DNA from: Bacteroidaceae bacterium
Lineage (GTDB): Bacteria; Bacteroidota; Bacteroidia; Bacteroidales; Bacteroidaceae
Length of the DNA: 34,306 nt
Direction: 5' to 3'
NCBI GenBank assembly: GCA_017616915.1
Contig: JAFZXF010000099.1
Location: forward strand, 1-34,306
This document shows, piece by piece, positions 1-8,536 of this stretch; the stretch's first letter is position 1; each line of letters opens with the position of its first letter. The notes under the pieces were generated by a model. The model was not told where the DNA came from, did not search any database, and saw only the letters and a program-made list of their open reading frames with translations. Made by a program: the position numbers and the translations under genes.

Positions 1-455
1 CCCTCAATATTGAGCATCCCTCGGCCAATGCCCTCGTAGGGCTCATCTTTGCGACCTACTCCCAGGCGGAGTGTATCGCCCTGAATCTTGTCGCAGTCGA
101 AGCCGCCAATGCTGTAGCCGTATTCCATACTTGCGAGGTTCACCAAATCTACGGCGGTATTGATTTGATAGAGGTCTTTGCCTTGAAGCACTCTCCTCAA
201 TAATGCCTCGCCGGACGGACGGTAGCGGCTGGGGTCTTTGCCAAGTCGTCGATAAATGTTGCGTGTGGCCAGAATCGATGGAATTTGTTTCAGACTCTCG
301 GTGGTATGTTGCTGGCGGCAATGCTTGACCGACTGCTCAATCTCCTCCCACAGCTGGGCGGAGTAGGGGCTGTTGGCAAACTCTGCATACACGGCTGCCC
401 CCTTGAATTCGGGGCATGCGGAATGGATGTTGTCTTCTATTTGAATGATTTTCAT
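1..455 (-). CDS. B3/4 (tRNA-synthetase-like) domain protein, 3' part missing
   Basis: The reading frame opens at ATG 455 (minus) and runs off the window edge, giving about 151 N-terminal residues beginning MKIIQIEDNIHS. Visible motifs are LGKDPSRYRPSGEALLRR, then LYQINTAVDLVNLASMEYG and a following GGFDCDKIQGDTLRLGVG. This pattern is that of the B3/B4 domain, which in phenylalanyl-tRNA synthetase beta subunits edits mischarged tRNA and also occurs as free-standing proteins. Those free-standing members are often of unknown role, perhaps trans-editing of aminoacyl-tRNA. It lies 45 bp after the nitroreductase stop and is probably the last visible gene of the run starting at 2305. The domain call comes from motif recognition; the biochemical role is not established. 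Confidence 0.75.
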   Translation of the reverse strand, partial: MKIIQIEDNIHSACPEFKGAAVYAEFANSPYSAQLWEEIEQSVKHCRQQHTTESLKQIPSILATRNIYRRLGKDPSRYRPSGEALLRRVLQGKDLYQINTAVDLVNLASMEYGYSIGGFDCDKIQGDTLRLGVGRKDEPYEGIGRGMLNIE

Positions 456-499
456 GGATTGCCTTAAATGTTTGGCGTATAGGCTATTGTTCCTTTTTG

Positions 500-1237
500 T
501 TAAAGAAACCCCTGAAGTTTAAGTGTGGCGATAAGAGACTCGGATATAGCTTTGCAGTCGTCGCCTTTATAGCGTATATCTGTGAATATCTGTGCCAATG
601 TCTCGGTGCCGTTGATCTCTACGAACCGGCGGTTCTCCTCCAGCTGCTCCTTGGCTGTGTAGTATTGGTCAATGTCGGCCGGAGTATATGGTTTGTAGGT
701 CTCCTCGTGGATGATTGCCTGCAGCGATAGGCGGTCGGAAACGGGTGCTTCCTCATCGGGCCAACCGAGGGTAATCGTTGCCACGGGCATCACCAGCTTA
801 GGCAGTTGCAATGTGTCTATGATTTGCTGGGCGTTGTAAATGGTGGTTCCCAGAAAGCAAAGCCCCAGGCCTGCTTCTTCGGCAAGGTGGCAGAAGGTCT
901 GGCAGTAGAGTAGGGCATCGGTAGCGGCATTGAGGAATGAGAGGAGATTGTCGTAGCCGGGATGTGCCTTGCGGTTGAGACACCACTCGGTGCATCGGTT
1001 ATAGTCGGCACAGAAGGTCAACACTACCCGTGCGCCCTCCACCATCGGCTGGCAGAAGTGGGCGGGAGCCAGCTCCTTCTTCTTCTCGTCGCTCCGTGTG
1101 ACAATCACGCTGTAGAGCTGCAGATTACCCATCGTCTGGGTCTGCTCGGCTCTCTGCAACAGGCTGTGTAGCAATTGGTTGCTGACCTCTCTGTCGGAGT
1201 ATTTGCGTATGCTGCGCCGCTTGGTGATATCGTACAT
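500..1237 (-). CDS. Nitroreductase-family FMN oxidoreductase
   Basis: A 245-residue protein of the nitroreductase superfamily. Such enzymes bind FMN as homodimers in the cytoplasm and pass electrons from NAD(P)H to nitro compounds, quinones or flavins. The N-terminal RRSIRKYSDREV is the typical FMN-phosphate-binding start. GLGLCFLGTTIYN near residue 125 and the following PVATITLGWPDE are the usual central and late motifs. The C-terminal 70 residues or so (after DRLSLQAIIHEE) form an extension like that of NfsA-type members. It starts 12 bp after the TSCPD protein stop, so the two are probably co-transcribed. The real substrate cannot be read from the sequence. Confidence 0.88.
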   Translation of the reverse strand: MYDITKRRSIRKYSDREVSNQLLHSLLQRAEQTQTMGNLQLYSVIVTRSDEKKKELAPAHFCQPMVEGARVVLTFCADYNRCTEWCLNRKAHPGYDNLLSFLNAATDALLYCQTFCHLAEEAGLGLCFLGTTIYNAQQIIDTLQLPKLVMPVATITLGWPDEEAPVSDRLSLQAIIHEETYKPYTPADIDQYYTAKEQLEENRRFVEINGTETLAQIFTDIRYKGDDCKAISESLIATLKLQGFL

Positions 1238-1249
1238 GGGAGTATGTAA

Positions 1250-1831
1250 CTAAGTCTTGATTGTTGCTCCGCAGTTGGTGCAGATGAGGTTGCCGTCTTG
1301 ATATACCATCGTTTCCTGCTGGCAGTTGGGGCACTTCTGGCCTGTGGCAGGAGTGCCGTCCTTGATATATTTCTTCAGGGCGCGCTCCACTCCGTTCTTC
1401 CAGTTGTTGATGCTCTCGTCGTCGAGCTGCAGCTGGCTTACCAGTCTCACGATTCTCTCCAGCGGCATGCGGTAGCGTAACACTCCGGAGATGAGCTTGG
1501 CATAGTTCCAATATTCCTTATTGAATCTCTCGCTCAGTCCCTCTACGGTGGTCTTGTAGCCGCGCTTGTTCTCAAACTGGAAGTCGTAGCGTTTGCTGCC
1601 GTCTTCGTTTACGGCTTTAATGATGCGTCCTTTAGTGACGGATTTGGGCAGTACTATTCCCTCGTCATCGTCCTGGAGTCCGGTGAATATCTCATAGGGA
1701 TAGCCGTTGAGCAGTCCCACGAATGCTACCCATTTCTCCTTGTTGTTCTGGAATCTCACCACATCGCATTCCAGCGACACGGGTCGTGTTTCTGTGACTT
1801 CGGGGTGGGTGATTATTACTTGCTGTTCCAT
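1250..1831 (-). CDS. Stand-alone TSCPD / zinc-ribbon protein resembling the C-terminus of B12-dependent ribonucleotide reductase
   Basis: A 193-residue protein starting MEQQVIITHPEV. From residue 16 it reads RPVSLECDVVRFQNNKEKW, then GYPYEIFTGLQDDDEG, and it ends in a four-cysteine zinc ribbon (CPNC near 165 and CTNC near 184). As I recall, this is the layout of the C-terminal region of adenosylcobalamin-dependent ribonucleotide reductase (class II, NrdJ) of Bacteroidales, where the zinc ribbon helps re-reduce the active site. The catalytic barrel is absent: the next gene upstream is the MaoC protein, 15 bp away, with its own stop. So this is either a split subunit acting with a catalytic protein elsewhere, a regulatory paralogue or a decayed copy. 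The intact frame, start and stop favour a functional gene. Confidence 0.7.
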   Translation of the reverse strand: MEQQVIITHPEVTETRPVSLECDVVRFQNNKEKWVAFVGLLNGYPYEIFTGLQDDDEGIVLPKSVTKGRIIKAVNEDGSKRYDFQFENKRGYKTTVEGLSERFNKEYWNYAKLISGVLRYRMPLERIVRLVSQLQLDDESINNWKNGVERALKKYIKDGTPATGQKCPNCQQETMVYQDGNLICTNCGATIKT

Positions 1832-1846
1832 TGTGTGCTTGATAGT

Positions 1847-2305
1847 CTAGTTGAAGTAGTAGAGGAAGATGGCTATGCCCTCGAGTGCTTTTTTCTTCTC
1901 GCCCTCAATCTCGAGTGCGAACTTTATCTCGGCCTTGCATACGCCGCGCAGGTTCTGTATGTTGTACAGATCGGCCACGAGTCGTATTCGCTGTCCGCTG
2001 AGCACAGCCTGCCCGAACTTCATCTTGTCGATGCCGTAGTTGATCATCATCTTGAGGTTGTTGACCTTGATGATCTGATTCCAGAGGTAGGGCAGCATGG
2101 AGAGAGTCAGATAGCCGTGAGCGATGGTGCTCTTGAAGGGGGACTCGGTCTTTGCTCTCTCGGTATCTACGTGTATCCACTGGTGATCGAGAGTGGCGTC
2201 GGCGAAGGTGTTAATACGTTCTTGGTTAAGCTCTACATAGTCGCTCACACCGATGTTCTTTCCCAAAAACTGGGCAAATTCGTCGTAGGAATTGATTGTT
2301 ACCAT
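1847..2305 (-). CDS. MaoC-like hotdog-fold dehydratase
   Basis: A 152-residue single-hotdog protein of the MaoC/NodN-like family, which hydrate 2-enoyl-CoA thioesters or act on related acyl substrates. The segment FADATLDHQWIHVDTERA (about residues 34-51) carries the catalytic Asp and His of the (R)-hydratase motif. It is followed by SPFKSTIAHGYLTLSM, the conserved second half. No domain is missing for a single-hotdog member. It is the first gene of the minus-strand run; a TAACTTTG -7 element lies about 35 bp upstream of ATG 2305. Its neighbours (nitroreductase, TSCPD protein, B3/4 protein) do not form a recognisable fatty-acid pathway, so the acyl substrate is unknown. Confidence 0.85.
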   Translation of the reverse strand: MVTINSYDEFAQFLGKNIGVSDYVELNQERINTFADATLDHQWIHVDTERAKTESPFKSTIAHGYLTLSMLPYLWNQIIKVNNLKMMINYGIDKMKFGQAVLSGQRIRLVADLYNIQNLRGVCKAEIKFALEIEGEKKKALEGIAIFLYYFN

Positions 2306-2339
2306 GGTTTGAAGTCTTATTATTTTATGATTTGTGGCG

Positions 2340-2347
2340 CAAAGTTA
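2340..2347 (-). promoter_or_regulatory. Bacteroidetes -7 promoter element for the MaoC run
   Basis: On the minus strand this reads TAACTTTG, matching the phylum consensus TAnnTTTG, followed by the usual GC. A -33 TTTG at proper spacing is not obvious. It faces the leftward run beginning at 2305 and lies back to back with the rightward CapA promoter. Confidence 0.55.
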
Positions 2348-2386
2348 GCAAAATAATCCCATATAATATAATAAGGTAGGCAAAAA

Positions 2387-2418
2387 TTTGCCCATATCAA
2401 AATATTTGCCCACTTTTG
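2387..2418 (+). promoter_or_regulatory. Promoter of capA-like gene and panB (-33 TTTG, -7 CACTTTTG)
   Basis: TTTG at 2387-2390 is followed after 20 bp by CACTTTTG at 2411-2418, one base from the Bacteroidetes -7 consensus TAnnTTTG. This places transcription start just upstream of ATG 2439 and argues against a longer reading of the gene from TTG 2388. Confidence 0.5.
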
Positions 2419-2438
2419 CAGCCCAAAAGCGAAATCAG

Positions 2439-3560
2439 ATGCGTAAACTAATTCTTTTATTCTTATCTGTGGCGATACTGCCATCGTGTTCCGCCAAAGG
2501 CGGTAGCAGCTCAAGTTCTGATATGTATCCGAATGCAGATTCGGGCATTGTGGATGACAATGCTACTGACTCACTGACTATACTTTTTGCAGGCGACATG
2601 ATGCAGCATGACAATCAGATTCGCACCGCTGCTGTGGCTGGTGGTTTCGACTACAGTGACTGCTTCGCTTTCGTTAAGGATCAAGTGGAGGCTGCCGATA
2701 TAGCCATTGCTAACCTCGAGGTAACGCTGGGTGGTAAGCCTTATGCCGGATTCCCTCGTTTCAGCGCTCCCGACGAGTATGCCAAGGCTATTCAGGATGC
2801 GGGCTTCGATGTGCTGACCACCACTAACAACCATTGTTGTGATACAGGGAGTCGTGGACTGGGGCGCACTCTCCAGGTGCTCGACTCGTTAGGGATTCCT
2901 TCGCTTGGCACTTACCGTAATGCTGACGATCGTGCCGGTCGTTATCCTCTGATGGTGGAGAAGAATGGCTTCCGCCTCGCCCTGCTGGCTTACACTTATG
3001 CCACAAACGGATTACCAGTACCTCAGCCCTATGTGGTTAATCTGATTGATACCGTCCAGATTAAGCAGGATATAGAGCGTGCAAAGGCCATGAATCCCGA
3101 TGTTATCATTGCCTTTATGCACTGGGGCATAGAGTATTCGCTGACTCCCTCCAATACCCAACGATGGCAGGCCGAATGGCTACTCTCACACGGAGTAGAC
3201 CACGTTATCGGCAGTCATCCCCATGTGGTGCAGCCCATCGAGTTGCGTGATTCTTCTCATCTGGTGGTGTGGAGTCTAGGTAACTTCATTAGCAATATGA
3301 CTAAGGGCACCACCTACGGCGGACTTATGGTAACGCTGAAGTTGACAAAGAAACAACAAAAGACGGCGGTGAATGATGCCTCCTACTCGTTGATATGGAC
3401 TAGTCGGCCTGCAGTCAGTGGGCACCGTACCCATCGCGTATATCCCATAGATGTGCCCGATTCACTTCTCAATATCAAGGAGCGGAGCATGCGTGACGTC
3501 TTCTCCCGTACAGCCCGTAATCTCTTTAATAAATATAATAAGGTAGTAAAAGAACAGTAA
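2439..3560 (+). CDS. CapA-family (PgsA-like) metallophosphatase-fold lipoprotein
   Basis: A 373-residue protein starting [20 protein letters not shown]. The hydrophobic leader ends in a lipobox (ILPSC), so export and lipidation are expected. The mature part has the CapA series in order: [53 protein letters not shown] and VWSLGNF. This is a calcineurin-like fold named after the Bacillus poly-gamma-glutamate protein. In Bacteroidetes such proteins are common without capsule genes, and none is seen here. ATG 2439 was chosen over an in-frame TTG at 2388 because the lipoprotein leader begins there and the longer start lies within the promoter. It ends 1 bp before panB, so the two are probably one transcript. 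Confidence 0.85.
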   Translation: MRKLILLFLSVAILPSCSAKGGSSSSSDMYPNADSGIVDDNATDSLTILFAGDMMQHDNQIRTAAVAGGFDYSDCFAFVKDQVEAADIAIANLEVTLGGKPYAGFPRFSAPDEYAKAIQDAGFDVLTTTNNHCCDTGSRGLGRTLQVLDSLGIPSLGTYRNADDRAGRYPLMVEKNGFRLALLAYTYATNGLPVPQPYVVNLIDTVQIKQDIERAKAMNPDVIIAFMHWGIEYSLTPSNTQRWQAEWLLSHGVDHVIGSHPHVVQPIELRDSSHLVVWSLGNFISNMTKGTTYGGLMVTLKLTKKQQKTAVNDASYSLIWTSRPAVSGHRTHRVYPIDVPDSLLNIKERSMRDVFSRTARNLFNKYNKVVKEQ

Positions 3561-3561
3561 T

Positions 3562-4383
3562 ATGTCCAAGTATTTAGTTGATGACACCCGCAAGGTAACC
3601 ACCCTGCGCCTCAAAGAACTTAAGAAGCAGGGCAAGAAGATAGCCATGCTCACCTCCTACGACTTCACCCTTGCGAAATTGGTTGACGAGGCAGGTATCG
3701 ACGTGATTCTTGTTGGTGACTCCGCCAGCAATGTGATTGCCGGCAACTCCACCACATTGCCCATCACCGTGGACCAAATGATATACCATGCTAAAGCGGT
3801 GGTTCGTGCCACCAGTCGTGCTTTGGTGGTCTGCGATATGCCTTTCGGCTCATATCAGGTCAATCCTACAGAGGGAGCCATGAATGCCATCCGCATCATG
3901 AAGGAGACTGGCTGCGACTGTCTCAAACTGGAGGGTGGCGCGGAGATTATTGACACCGTTAAGAAGATTCTGGATGTTGGCATCCCCATCATGGGTCACC
4001 TTGGACTTCGCCCCCAGAGCATCAATAAGTACGGCACCTTTGCCGTCCGGGCACAGGATGAGGAGGAAGCACGCAAACTCATAAGTGATGCTCATCTGCT
4101 GGAGGAAGCTGGCTGCTGTGCTATCGTTATTGAGAAGGTGCCGGCAAAGTTGGCGACTCAGGTGGCCAGCGAGCTCAGCATCCCCGTTATAGGTATTGGT
4201 GCCGGACACGGAGTTGACGGTCAGGTGTTGGTGCTTCAGGATATGCTCGGCATGGACCGCGGTTTCTCTCCCAAATTCCTTCGTCGCTATGCTGACCTCA
4301 GTCGTATTATCACCGATGCCGTCGGGCAGTATATCATTGACGTGAAGAACGTAGCTTTCCCCAACGATCAGGAAGAGTATTAA
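3562..4383 (+). CDS. panB: 3-methyl-2-oxobutanoate hydroxymethyltransferase
   Basis: A 273-residue enzyme that transfers a one-carbon unit from 5,10-methylenetetrahydrofolate to 2-oxoisovalerate to make ketopantoate, the first committed step of pantothenate and CoA synthesis. Family motifs are [36 protein letters not shown] (metal-binding Asp in VGDS), [28 protein letters not shown] and [10 protein letters not shown] (catalytic Glu), then [15 protein letters not shown]. The length is normal. It begins 1 bp after the CapA-like gene stop. A strong hairpin at 4404-4437 ends the transcript. Confidence 0.97.
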   Translation: MSKYLVDDTRKVTTLRLKELKKQGKKIAMLTSYDFTLAKLVDEAGIDVILVGDSASNVIAGNSTTLPITVDQMIYHAKAVVRATSRALVVCDMPFGSYQVNPTEGAMNAIRIMKETGCDCLKLEGGAEIIDTVKKILDVGIPIMGHLGLRPQSINKYGTFAVRAQDEEEARKLISDAHLLEEAGCCAIVIEKVPAKLATQVASELSIPVIGIGAGHGVDGQVLVLQDMLGMDRGFSPKFLRRYADLSRIITDAVGQYIIDVKNVAFPNDQEEY

Positions 4384-4403
4384 TAAACAAGGTGAAACTA
4401 ACA

Positions 4404-4437
4404 AAAAATGGTTGCCATGCATTTGGCAACCATTTTT
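4404..4437. terminator. Bidirectional terminator between panB and the phosphoesterase gene
   Basis: The arm AAAAATGGTTGCCA pairs perfectly with TGGCAACCATTTTT across a 6-nt loop. The A run on one side and T run on the other let it work on both strands, which fits the convergent genes ending at 4383 and 4459. Confidence 0.9.
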
Positions 4438-4458
4438 ATTATTGGAACTCAGTAGCTT

Positions 4459-7400
4459 TTATTCTTCGTCTGTTTCCACTTCTCCCAACGCTTTCACTTG
4501 TGCTGGCGTAAGGGCAGCATCCCAGAATCGTATTTCACTTGTTTTTACAATGTGTTCCTCGCCATCGTTGTCAAGGAAGAAGAGCAATGCGCCGCCGTTC
4601 ATCTCCCAATGCTCGGGACAGGGCTGTGAGCTTTGGCCTACTCTCTCTCCGTCGATATATGCGGTGCCGATTCCTTGGTTCACTACAAAGACGAGTCTGT
4701 GCCACTGTTGGGCGATGATGCTGCCATTGTAACCCAGTCCGTGCGAGCCGTTGAGGCCCATCTTGCCGTTGTTGATAAACAAGCTGCCATCCTTATCATT
4801 GGTGATGTCGTTCTGGAAGAGGGCGGTATATCCGCCTGTCTGGTCAAGTCTGATGTCCATCATCCAAGTGTAGGTCTTGGTATCGCTTGGGTCGCCCTCC
4901 ATCATGAGTCCGGTGTGCACAGGCACTTCTATTGCGCCGTTGCCGGTCTTCGGTCCTTCTACTATCTTGATTTTAGTCTCTGAGGGATCGGTGACGGGGA
5001 GTGTGGCGTCATCGCTGAAGAGCATTTCCTGCATAGCTTTCATCCCGCTGCCGGCAAGCAGGTCGTTTGTGTCGTCGAATGTCCAAGTGCCGGTTGCATC
5101 GGGTACTTCGACAGGCTCAATCGGCTGGTCTGTTTTCACGGCACCGAGCTTGGCGGCTTGGCGCTCGGTAAGAGCTACGTTCCAGAATCTCACTTCGGCG
5201 GTCTGGATGGCTTTCTCCTCACCGTTCTCGTCAGCGAAGAATAATGCACCGCCGTTGAGCTGCCAGTGTGTTTCTGGTGTTTGTGAACCGCCACCAGTGC
5301 TTTGTCCAACCTTCTGACCATCGATGTATGTGGTCACTGTGCAGTTGTCGCTTACAAAGAGCACCCTATGCCATTGCCCCGTATAAAGGGCTCCACCGTA
5401 ACCAAGTCCCTGGAAGCTGAGTCCCACCTGTCCGTTTTTAATGAAGAAACTACCATCCTTGCTGTTGTTAAGGCTGTTGGAGAAGAACGGAGTGTAGCTT
5501 GTGAGGTCTTCCGAGCGGATGTCAAACATAAATGTGTAGGTCTTGCTGGCAGCATCTGAGGTCATCTTCAGACTCGAGCCGACAGGCAGGTTGATGGCGC
5601 CGTTATCTTCGGTCGGTCCGTCCACCACCGTGATATTGGCATCGGCGGGGTTAGCGTGAACTGTCACGTTGTTCTGGGTGTGGGTAGTTGCCTGCAGGGT
5701 GCCGGTGCCAGCCATCAGGTTGTTCGGGTCGTCGAAAGTCCATACTCCTACTGCCTCGGGCACTTGGTTGGAGGGGTCGTTATCCTCGAGAGTAGTGAAG
5801 GTTGTTTTCAGCGGCGTGGACTTGTTGTCATACGAGTCGTAGGCCACTACTTCCAGCGTGTATTCCGTTTCGGGCGTCAGTCCGGTTGCGGTGTAGCTGA
5901 GTTGTTGCGGCATGTCGCTGTAGAGGTAGAACTGCGAGAATAGGAAGTTGCTCTTCACCACTTTTTTGCCTTGGAGTACACGGATGTTGTAGCGGAATAC
6001 GCACTCATCATCGGTAGCTTGTGGGAATGTGACCTTCACACTATATGATGTCACTTCCAACTCGGGCTTAGCATCCTCTTCAAAGACGGGGGCGGGCTTT
6101 CCATCGCGCAGTGGCTTTCCTGCGGTTTCGTTGTCGGCAGCATCGCGAGTGTCAGCGTACTTAAACTTTGAGCCATCGTGGGGGGCATCGAGCCTCCATC
6201 GTTTGTTGGGTAAAATCTCGAGGTCTCGGAAGGTGTCATAGCGGAATATATCTATGTTGCCCTCGTCGTCCTCCTGTAGTATCATGCCCTCGGTCACGTT
6301 TTCATAGCCGGCGGGGTGAATGCCTTCTTCCACTGCTCCTGGGTGAATCTCCGAGTATGTGGTGCTGGCTGTGTTGATGGCTGTGTAATAGTTCTCTCTG
6401 GTGCTTTTGGGGTCAACGCCCTGATGTATGCTTCGCGGGTCGCCGATAGGATAGTGGCTGTGAGCGCAGAATACCACCACTTGCGGATATTTGTTGAGTA
6501 TTGGGTTGAGTATACCCATACTCCACGCTTCGCCGTTCTCAAAGTCGGCCCATGTGCTGTAGCATCCGTTGTTGGGACCTACGTGCAGGAATACGAAGAT
6601 GGGCTTCCCGGGGGCCTCCTGTGCGGCCCTCGCCAGCATGTTGGTAAGTGAGTCGCGCGACTCCTGGGGATAGGATTTCTCTGCTGCAGATGGGTTGTTG
6701 ATATCGTTGTTGGCTGAGCCGAAGTCGCTGATGGTTATAAACGGATAGCCCTTAATCTTCACGTACTGATGGTAGGGATACACTCGTCCCATGTTAAACG
6801 ACTTTAGTCCTGCCTGGTAGTTGCGCTTTCCGTTGCCATCATAGTTGTCGTGGTTGCCCATCATGAAGAGCATCTTTCCTACGGGGTTGATGAAGTTGGT
6901 GTCAGCGCCAAACATCTTGGTGAACTGCTTGTACTGCGACTCGGTGCCCCCGTTGGTGAGGTCGCCCACAACTGCCAGCGCATCGAGTTTGCCCCGCTTG
7001 GTAAGGTTCTTCAGTGCGCGTGGTATTTTCACGGTGGGACCTACGCCCATGCTGTTACCCACGTGGACGTCAGATATTACTGCGAATCTCAGTCGCGATT
7101 CTTGTCTCACGGTCACAATATGGGGTGTCTTTATGTCTTTGGCGGTGATGCTCAGTAGTGCCTCGCGTGCATCATCGCCTTCGTTGATATCTACGGTCAC
7201 TGTGAGCAGCGTGTCTTCCGTTATCTTAGCCCTGCACCACTCAGCATCGCTTTTCACGGTGAGCTTTTGGCTAGTGGCTATTTCTATTGTGCGCTCTCCT
7301 CCTTTAAAGGGCATAGTGATGACTCCTTTGGGAGCGTCAGGGATGTCGAATCGTGGCGATCCAGTCAGTAGTGAACTGACGACATAGTTTTGACCATTGA

Positions 7401-7464
7401 CCATTGACCATTGGCCATTAACCATCAAGGCCAACAATATTATTAGTAATCTGGACTTTTTCAT
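4459..7464 (-). CDS. Secreted multidomain calcineurin-like phosphoesterase (BACON, FN3, two LamG-like domains)
   Basis: A 1001-residue exported protein. Residues 1-25 are a signal peptide whose C-region MVNGQWSMVNGQ is encoded by a 7-bp repeat array. Residues 30-120 resemble a BACON domain (SDAEWCRAKI). Residues 126-400 are a metallophosphoesterase: ISDVHVG (Asp132, His134), VVGDLTNGG (Asp168), MMGNHDN (Asn204, His205), FLHVGP (His294) and FCAHSHYP (His335, His337). An FN3-like domain follows (about 465-560, with GLTPETEYTLEVVAYDS). Two homologous concanavalin/LamG-like modules close the protein (about 570-770 and 785-995), each with GxWTFDD, KDGS, QWHR and IRFW/VRFW motifs. It starts 17 bp after the lectin gene stop. 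It probably acts on phosphate esters, perhaps glycan-linked, outside the cell; the substrate is unknown. Confidence 0.88.
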   Translation of the reverse strand: MKKSRLLIILLALMVNGQWSMVNGQNYVVSSLLTGSPRFDIPDAPKGVITMPFKGGERTIEIATSQKLTVKSDAEWCRAKITEDTLLTVTVDINEGDDAREALLSITAKDIKTPHIVTVRQESRLRFAVISDVHVGNSMGVGPTVKIPRALKNLTKRGKLDALAVVGDLTNGGTESQYKQFTKMFGADTNFINPVGKMLFMMGNHDNYDGNGKRNYQAGLKSFNMGRVYPYHQYVKIKGYPFITISDFGSANNDINNPSAAEKSYPQESRDSLTNMLARAAQEAPGKPIFVFLHVGPNNGCYSTWADFENGEAWSMGILNPILNKYPQVVVFCAHSHYPIGDPRSIHQGVDPKSTRENYYTAINTASTTYSEIHPGAVEEGIHPAGYENVTEGMILQEDDEGNIDIFRYDTFRDLEILPNKRWRLDAPHDGSKFKYADTRDAADNETAGKPLRDGKPAPVFEEDAKPELEVTSYSVKVTFPQATDDECVFRYNIRVLQGKKVVKSNFLFSQFYLYSDMPQQLSYTATGLTPETEYTLEVVAYDSYDNKSTPLKTTFTTLEDNDPSNQVPEAVGVWTFDDPNNLMAGTGTLQATTHTQNNVTVHANPADANITVVDGPTEDNGAINLPVGSSLKMTSDAASKTYTFMFDIRSEDLTSYTPFFSNSLNNSKDGSFFIKNGQVGLSFQGLGYGGALYTGQWHRVLFVSDNCTVTTYIDGQKVGQSTGGGSQTPETHWQLNGGALFFADENGEEKAIQTAEVRFWNVALTERQAAKLGAVKTDQPIEPVEVPDATGTWTFDDTNDLLAGSGMKAMQEMLFSDDATLPVTDPSETKIKIVEGPKTGNGAIEVPVHTGLMMEGDPSDTKTYTWMMDIRLDQTGGYTALFQNDITNDKDGSLFINNGKMGLNGSHGLGYNGSIIAQQWHRLVFVVNQGIGTAYIDGERVGQSSQPCPEHWEMNGGALLFFLDNDGEEHIVKTSEIRFWDAALTPAQVKALGEVETDEE
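7391..7425 (-). repeat. Heptamer array (ATGGTCA family), 5 units, in coding sequence
   Basis: Read on the minus strand the five units are ATGGTTA, ATGGCCA and three ATGGTCA, 35 bp in all. They encode the end of the signal peptide of the phosphoesterase gene. A change of one unit would shift the frame. Confidence 0.9.
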
Positions 7465-7481
7465 AATAGTATCCGTTGTGC

Positions 7482-8222
7482 TTATTTAACCATCACTTTT
7501 ACCTTCTTTGCACCTATTTTTACTATGTACGCGCCTGCGGGTAGGTCGGTAGTTTGAGGCATCTCTTCACCCAGTGCGTTGAAGAGTTGCCATCTCTTTG
7601 CGCCTTTCACTGCGATGCGGTGGTTGGCCACTCGGATGGAAGTCGGCGTATCCTGCTGCGAACTGAGTCCTGTGATTTCCTCCTCTATTAATGTGAACTG
7701 CCATGCAATCGGTGTGCCGAATGTTGCAGATGAGGGATAGGCGAGTGGGCCGCCATTGCGGTCAATCATTGCGAGGCATCGCTGGTTGTCATCGTTCTCT
7801 ATGCTCCATATGCTGAAGCTGGGAGTTTCGCCCGTTAGTTTCTCGATATGGAAAGGATTTTGGGGTTCCTCTGTGGTGAGTTGTGTGGCGTTTAGACTGT
7901 CGAGCTCAAAGGACTTTGCGTCAATCATGTTGCCCGTTGCTCTGTTGATGAGCACAACTCCTTGGTTTTGTGAATGCTTAACGATTTTCCACTGTGATTT
8001 TTCTTCAGTCTCGTTGGTTGCGAGCATCTGCAGTTGACATACATCGTCAAGATTGCTGCAGTCGGTCATAGCGTAGCTACCTGAGTTAGGCATAGTGCAG
8101 ACGATGCGGTACCAATAGGTGGCATCATCGTCACTTTCTTGCGGCTGTGCGTTGACTGTTGACCATAGGCCGTTGACCATCGTGGCCGTCAACGCAAGCA
8201 TTAGTAGTTTAAAGATTTCCAT
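7482..8222 (-). CDS. Secreted ricin-like lectin with type IX secretion-like C-terminal tail
   Basis: A 246-residue exported protein starting MEIFKLLMLALTATMVNG. The leader ends around VNAQ and, as in the next gene, is encoded by a degenerate 7-bp repeat. Residues 35-175 (YWYRIVCTMP, SQWKIVKHSQNQGVVLINR, GNMIDAKSF, AWQFTLIEEE) look like a RICIN-type beta-trefoil carbohydrate-binding domain. The last 55 residues (WQLFNALGEE, then LPAGAYIVKIGAKKVKVMVK) match the pattern of a type A sorting signal of the type IX secretion system, which would take it to the cell surface. It is the first gene of a two-gene run with the phosphoesterase. The lectin call is from pattern only and moderate. Confidence 0.7.
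   Translation of the reverse strand: MEIFKLLMLALTATMVNGLWSTVNAQPQESDDDATYWYRIVCTMPNSGSYAMTDCSNLDDVCQLQMLATNETEEKSQWKIVKHSQNQGVVLINRATGNMIDAKSFELDSLNATQLTTEEPQNPFHIEKLTGETPSFSIWSIENDDNQRCLAMIDRNGGPLAYPSSATFGTPIAWQFTLIEEEITGLSSQQDTPTSIRVANHRIAVKGAKRWQLFNALGEEMPQTTDLPAGAYIVKIGAKKVKVMVK
8146..8180 (-). repeat. Degenerate heptamer array (ATGGTCA family), 5 units, in coding sequence
   Basis: On the minus strand the units read ATGGTCA, ACGGCCT, ATGGTCA, ACAGTCA and ACGCACA. They encode the C-region of the lectin signal peptide. This is the most decayed of the four coding arrays, with the same unit length and count. Confidence 0.7.
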
Positions 8223-8293
8223 TTTGTTTATTTTTAAGTTTTAATTTTTAATGCTCAATTCACAAAGTATATTTGTTGTTGTCTTTTTCAGCC

Positions 8294-8301
8294 GCAAAGT
8301 T
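8294..8301 (-). promoter_or_regulatory. -7 promoter element for the lectin-phosphoesterase run
   Basis: The minus strand reads TAACTTTG followed by CGGC, matching the Bacteroidetes -7 consensus. It would give a leader of about 65 nt before ATG 8222. No convincing -33 TTTG is seen. Confidence 0.5.
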
Positions 8302-8508
8302 AGTAAATATTACCGAACCTCTTGTATAAAACGCTCCACATTTTGTGTCTCGCCAATAAATATGCCACCATTTTTATGTTTTTGCTGTGTAGTTAGGGAA
8401 ATTTTCCTACATAACTAAGAAAATATTTTTCTCTAACTTGGGCGCAATTTTTCCTGTCGATTTATTTTTTTAGAGATTAAATGATGATGTAATATTAAAA
8501 TAATGTAT
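8302..8508. other. Divergent intergenic region with two palindromes, no gene
   Basis: The 8223-8536 gap holds no convincing coding frame and is AT-rich. Besides the two facing promoters it has a near-palindrome TAGGGAAATTTTCCTA at 8394-8409 and an imperfect palindrome at 8414-8435 (CTAAGAAAA paired with TTTTTCTCTAA). They could be operator sites for greA or the divergent secreted-protein run; nothing identifies a regulator. Confidence 0.4.
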
Positions 8509-8516
8509 TACCTTTG
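8509..8516 (+). promoter_or_regulatory. -7 promoter element of greA
   Basis: TACCTTTG followed by C matches TAnnTTTG and lies 20 bp upstream of ATG 8537. AGGAAA just before the start codon is a plausible ribosome-binding site. Confidence 0.6.
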
Positions 8517-8536
8517 CACTTTAAAACATAAGGAAA

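Noticed and set aside
1805..2356. 183-codon plus-strand frame opposite the MaoC gene
   Set aside because: It is antisense to a gene with clear family motifs and shows no recognisable protein features of its own.
2388..2438. TTG start that would lengthen the CapA-like protein by 17 residues
   Set aside because: The extra codons overlap the promoter and would bury the lipoprotein leader that begins at ATG 2439.
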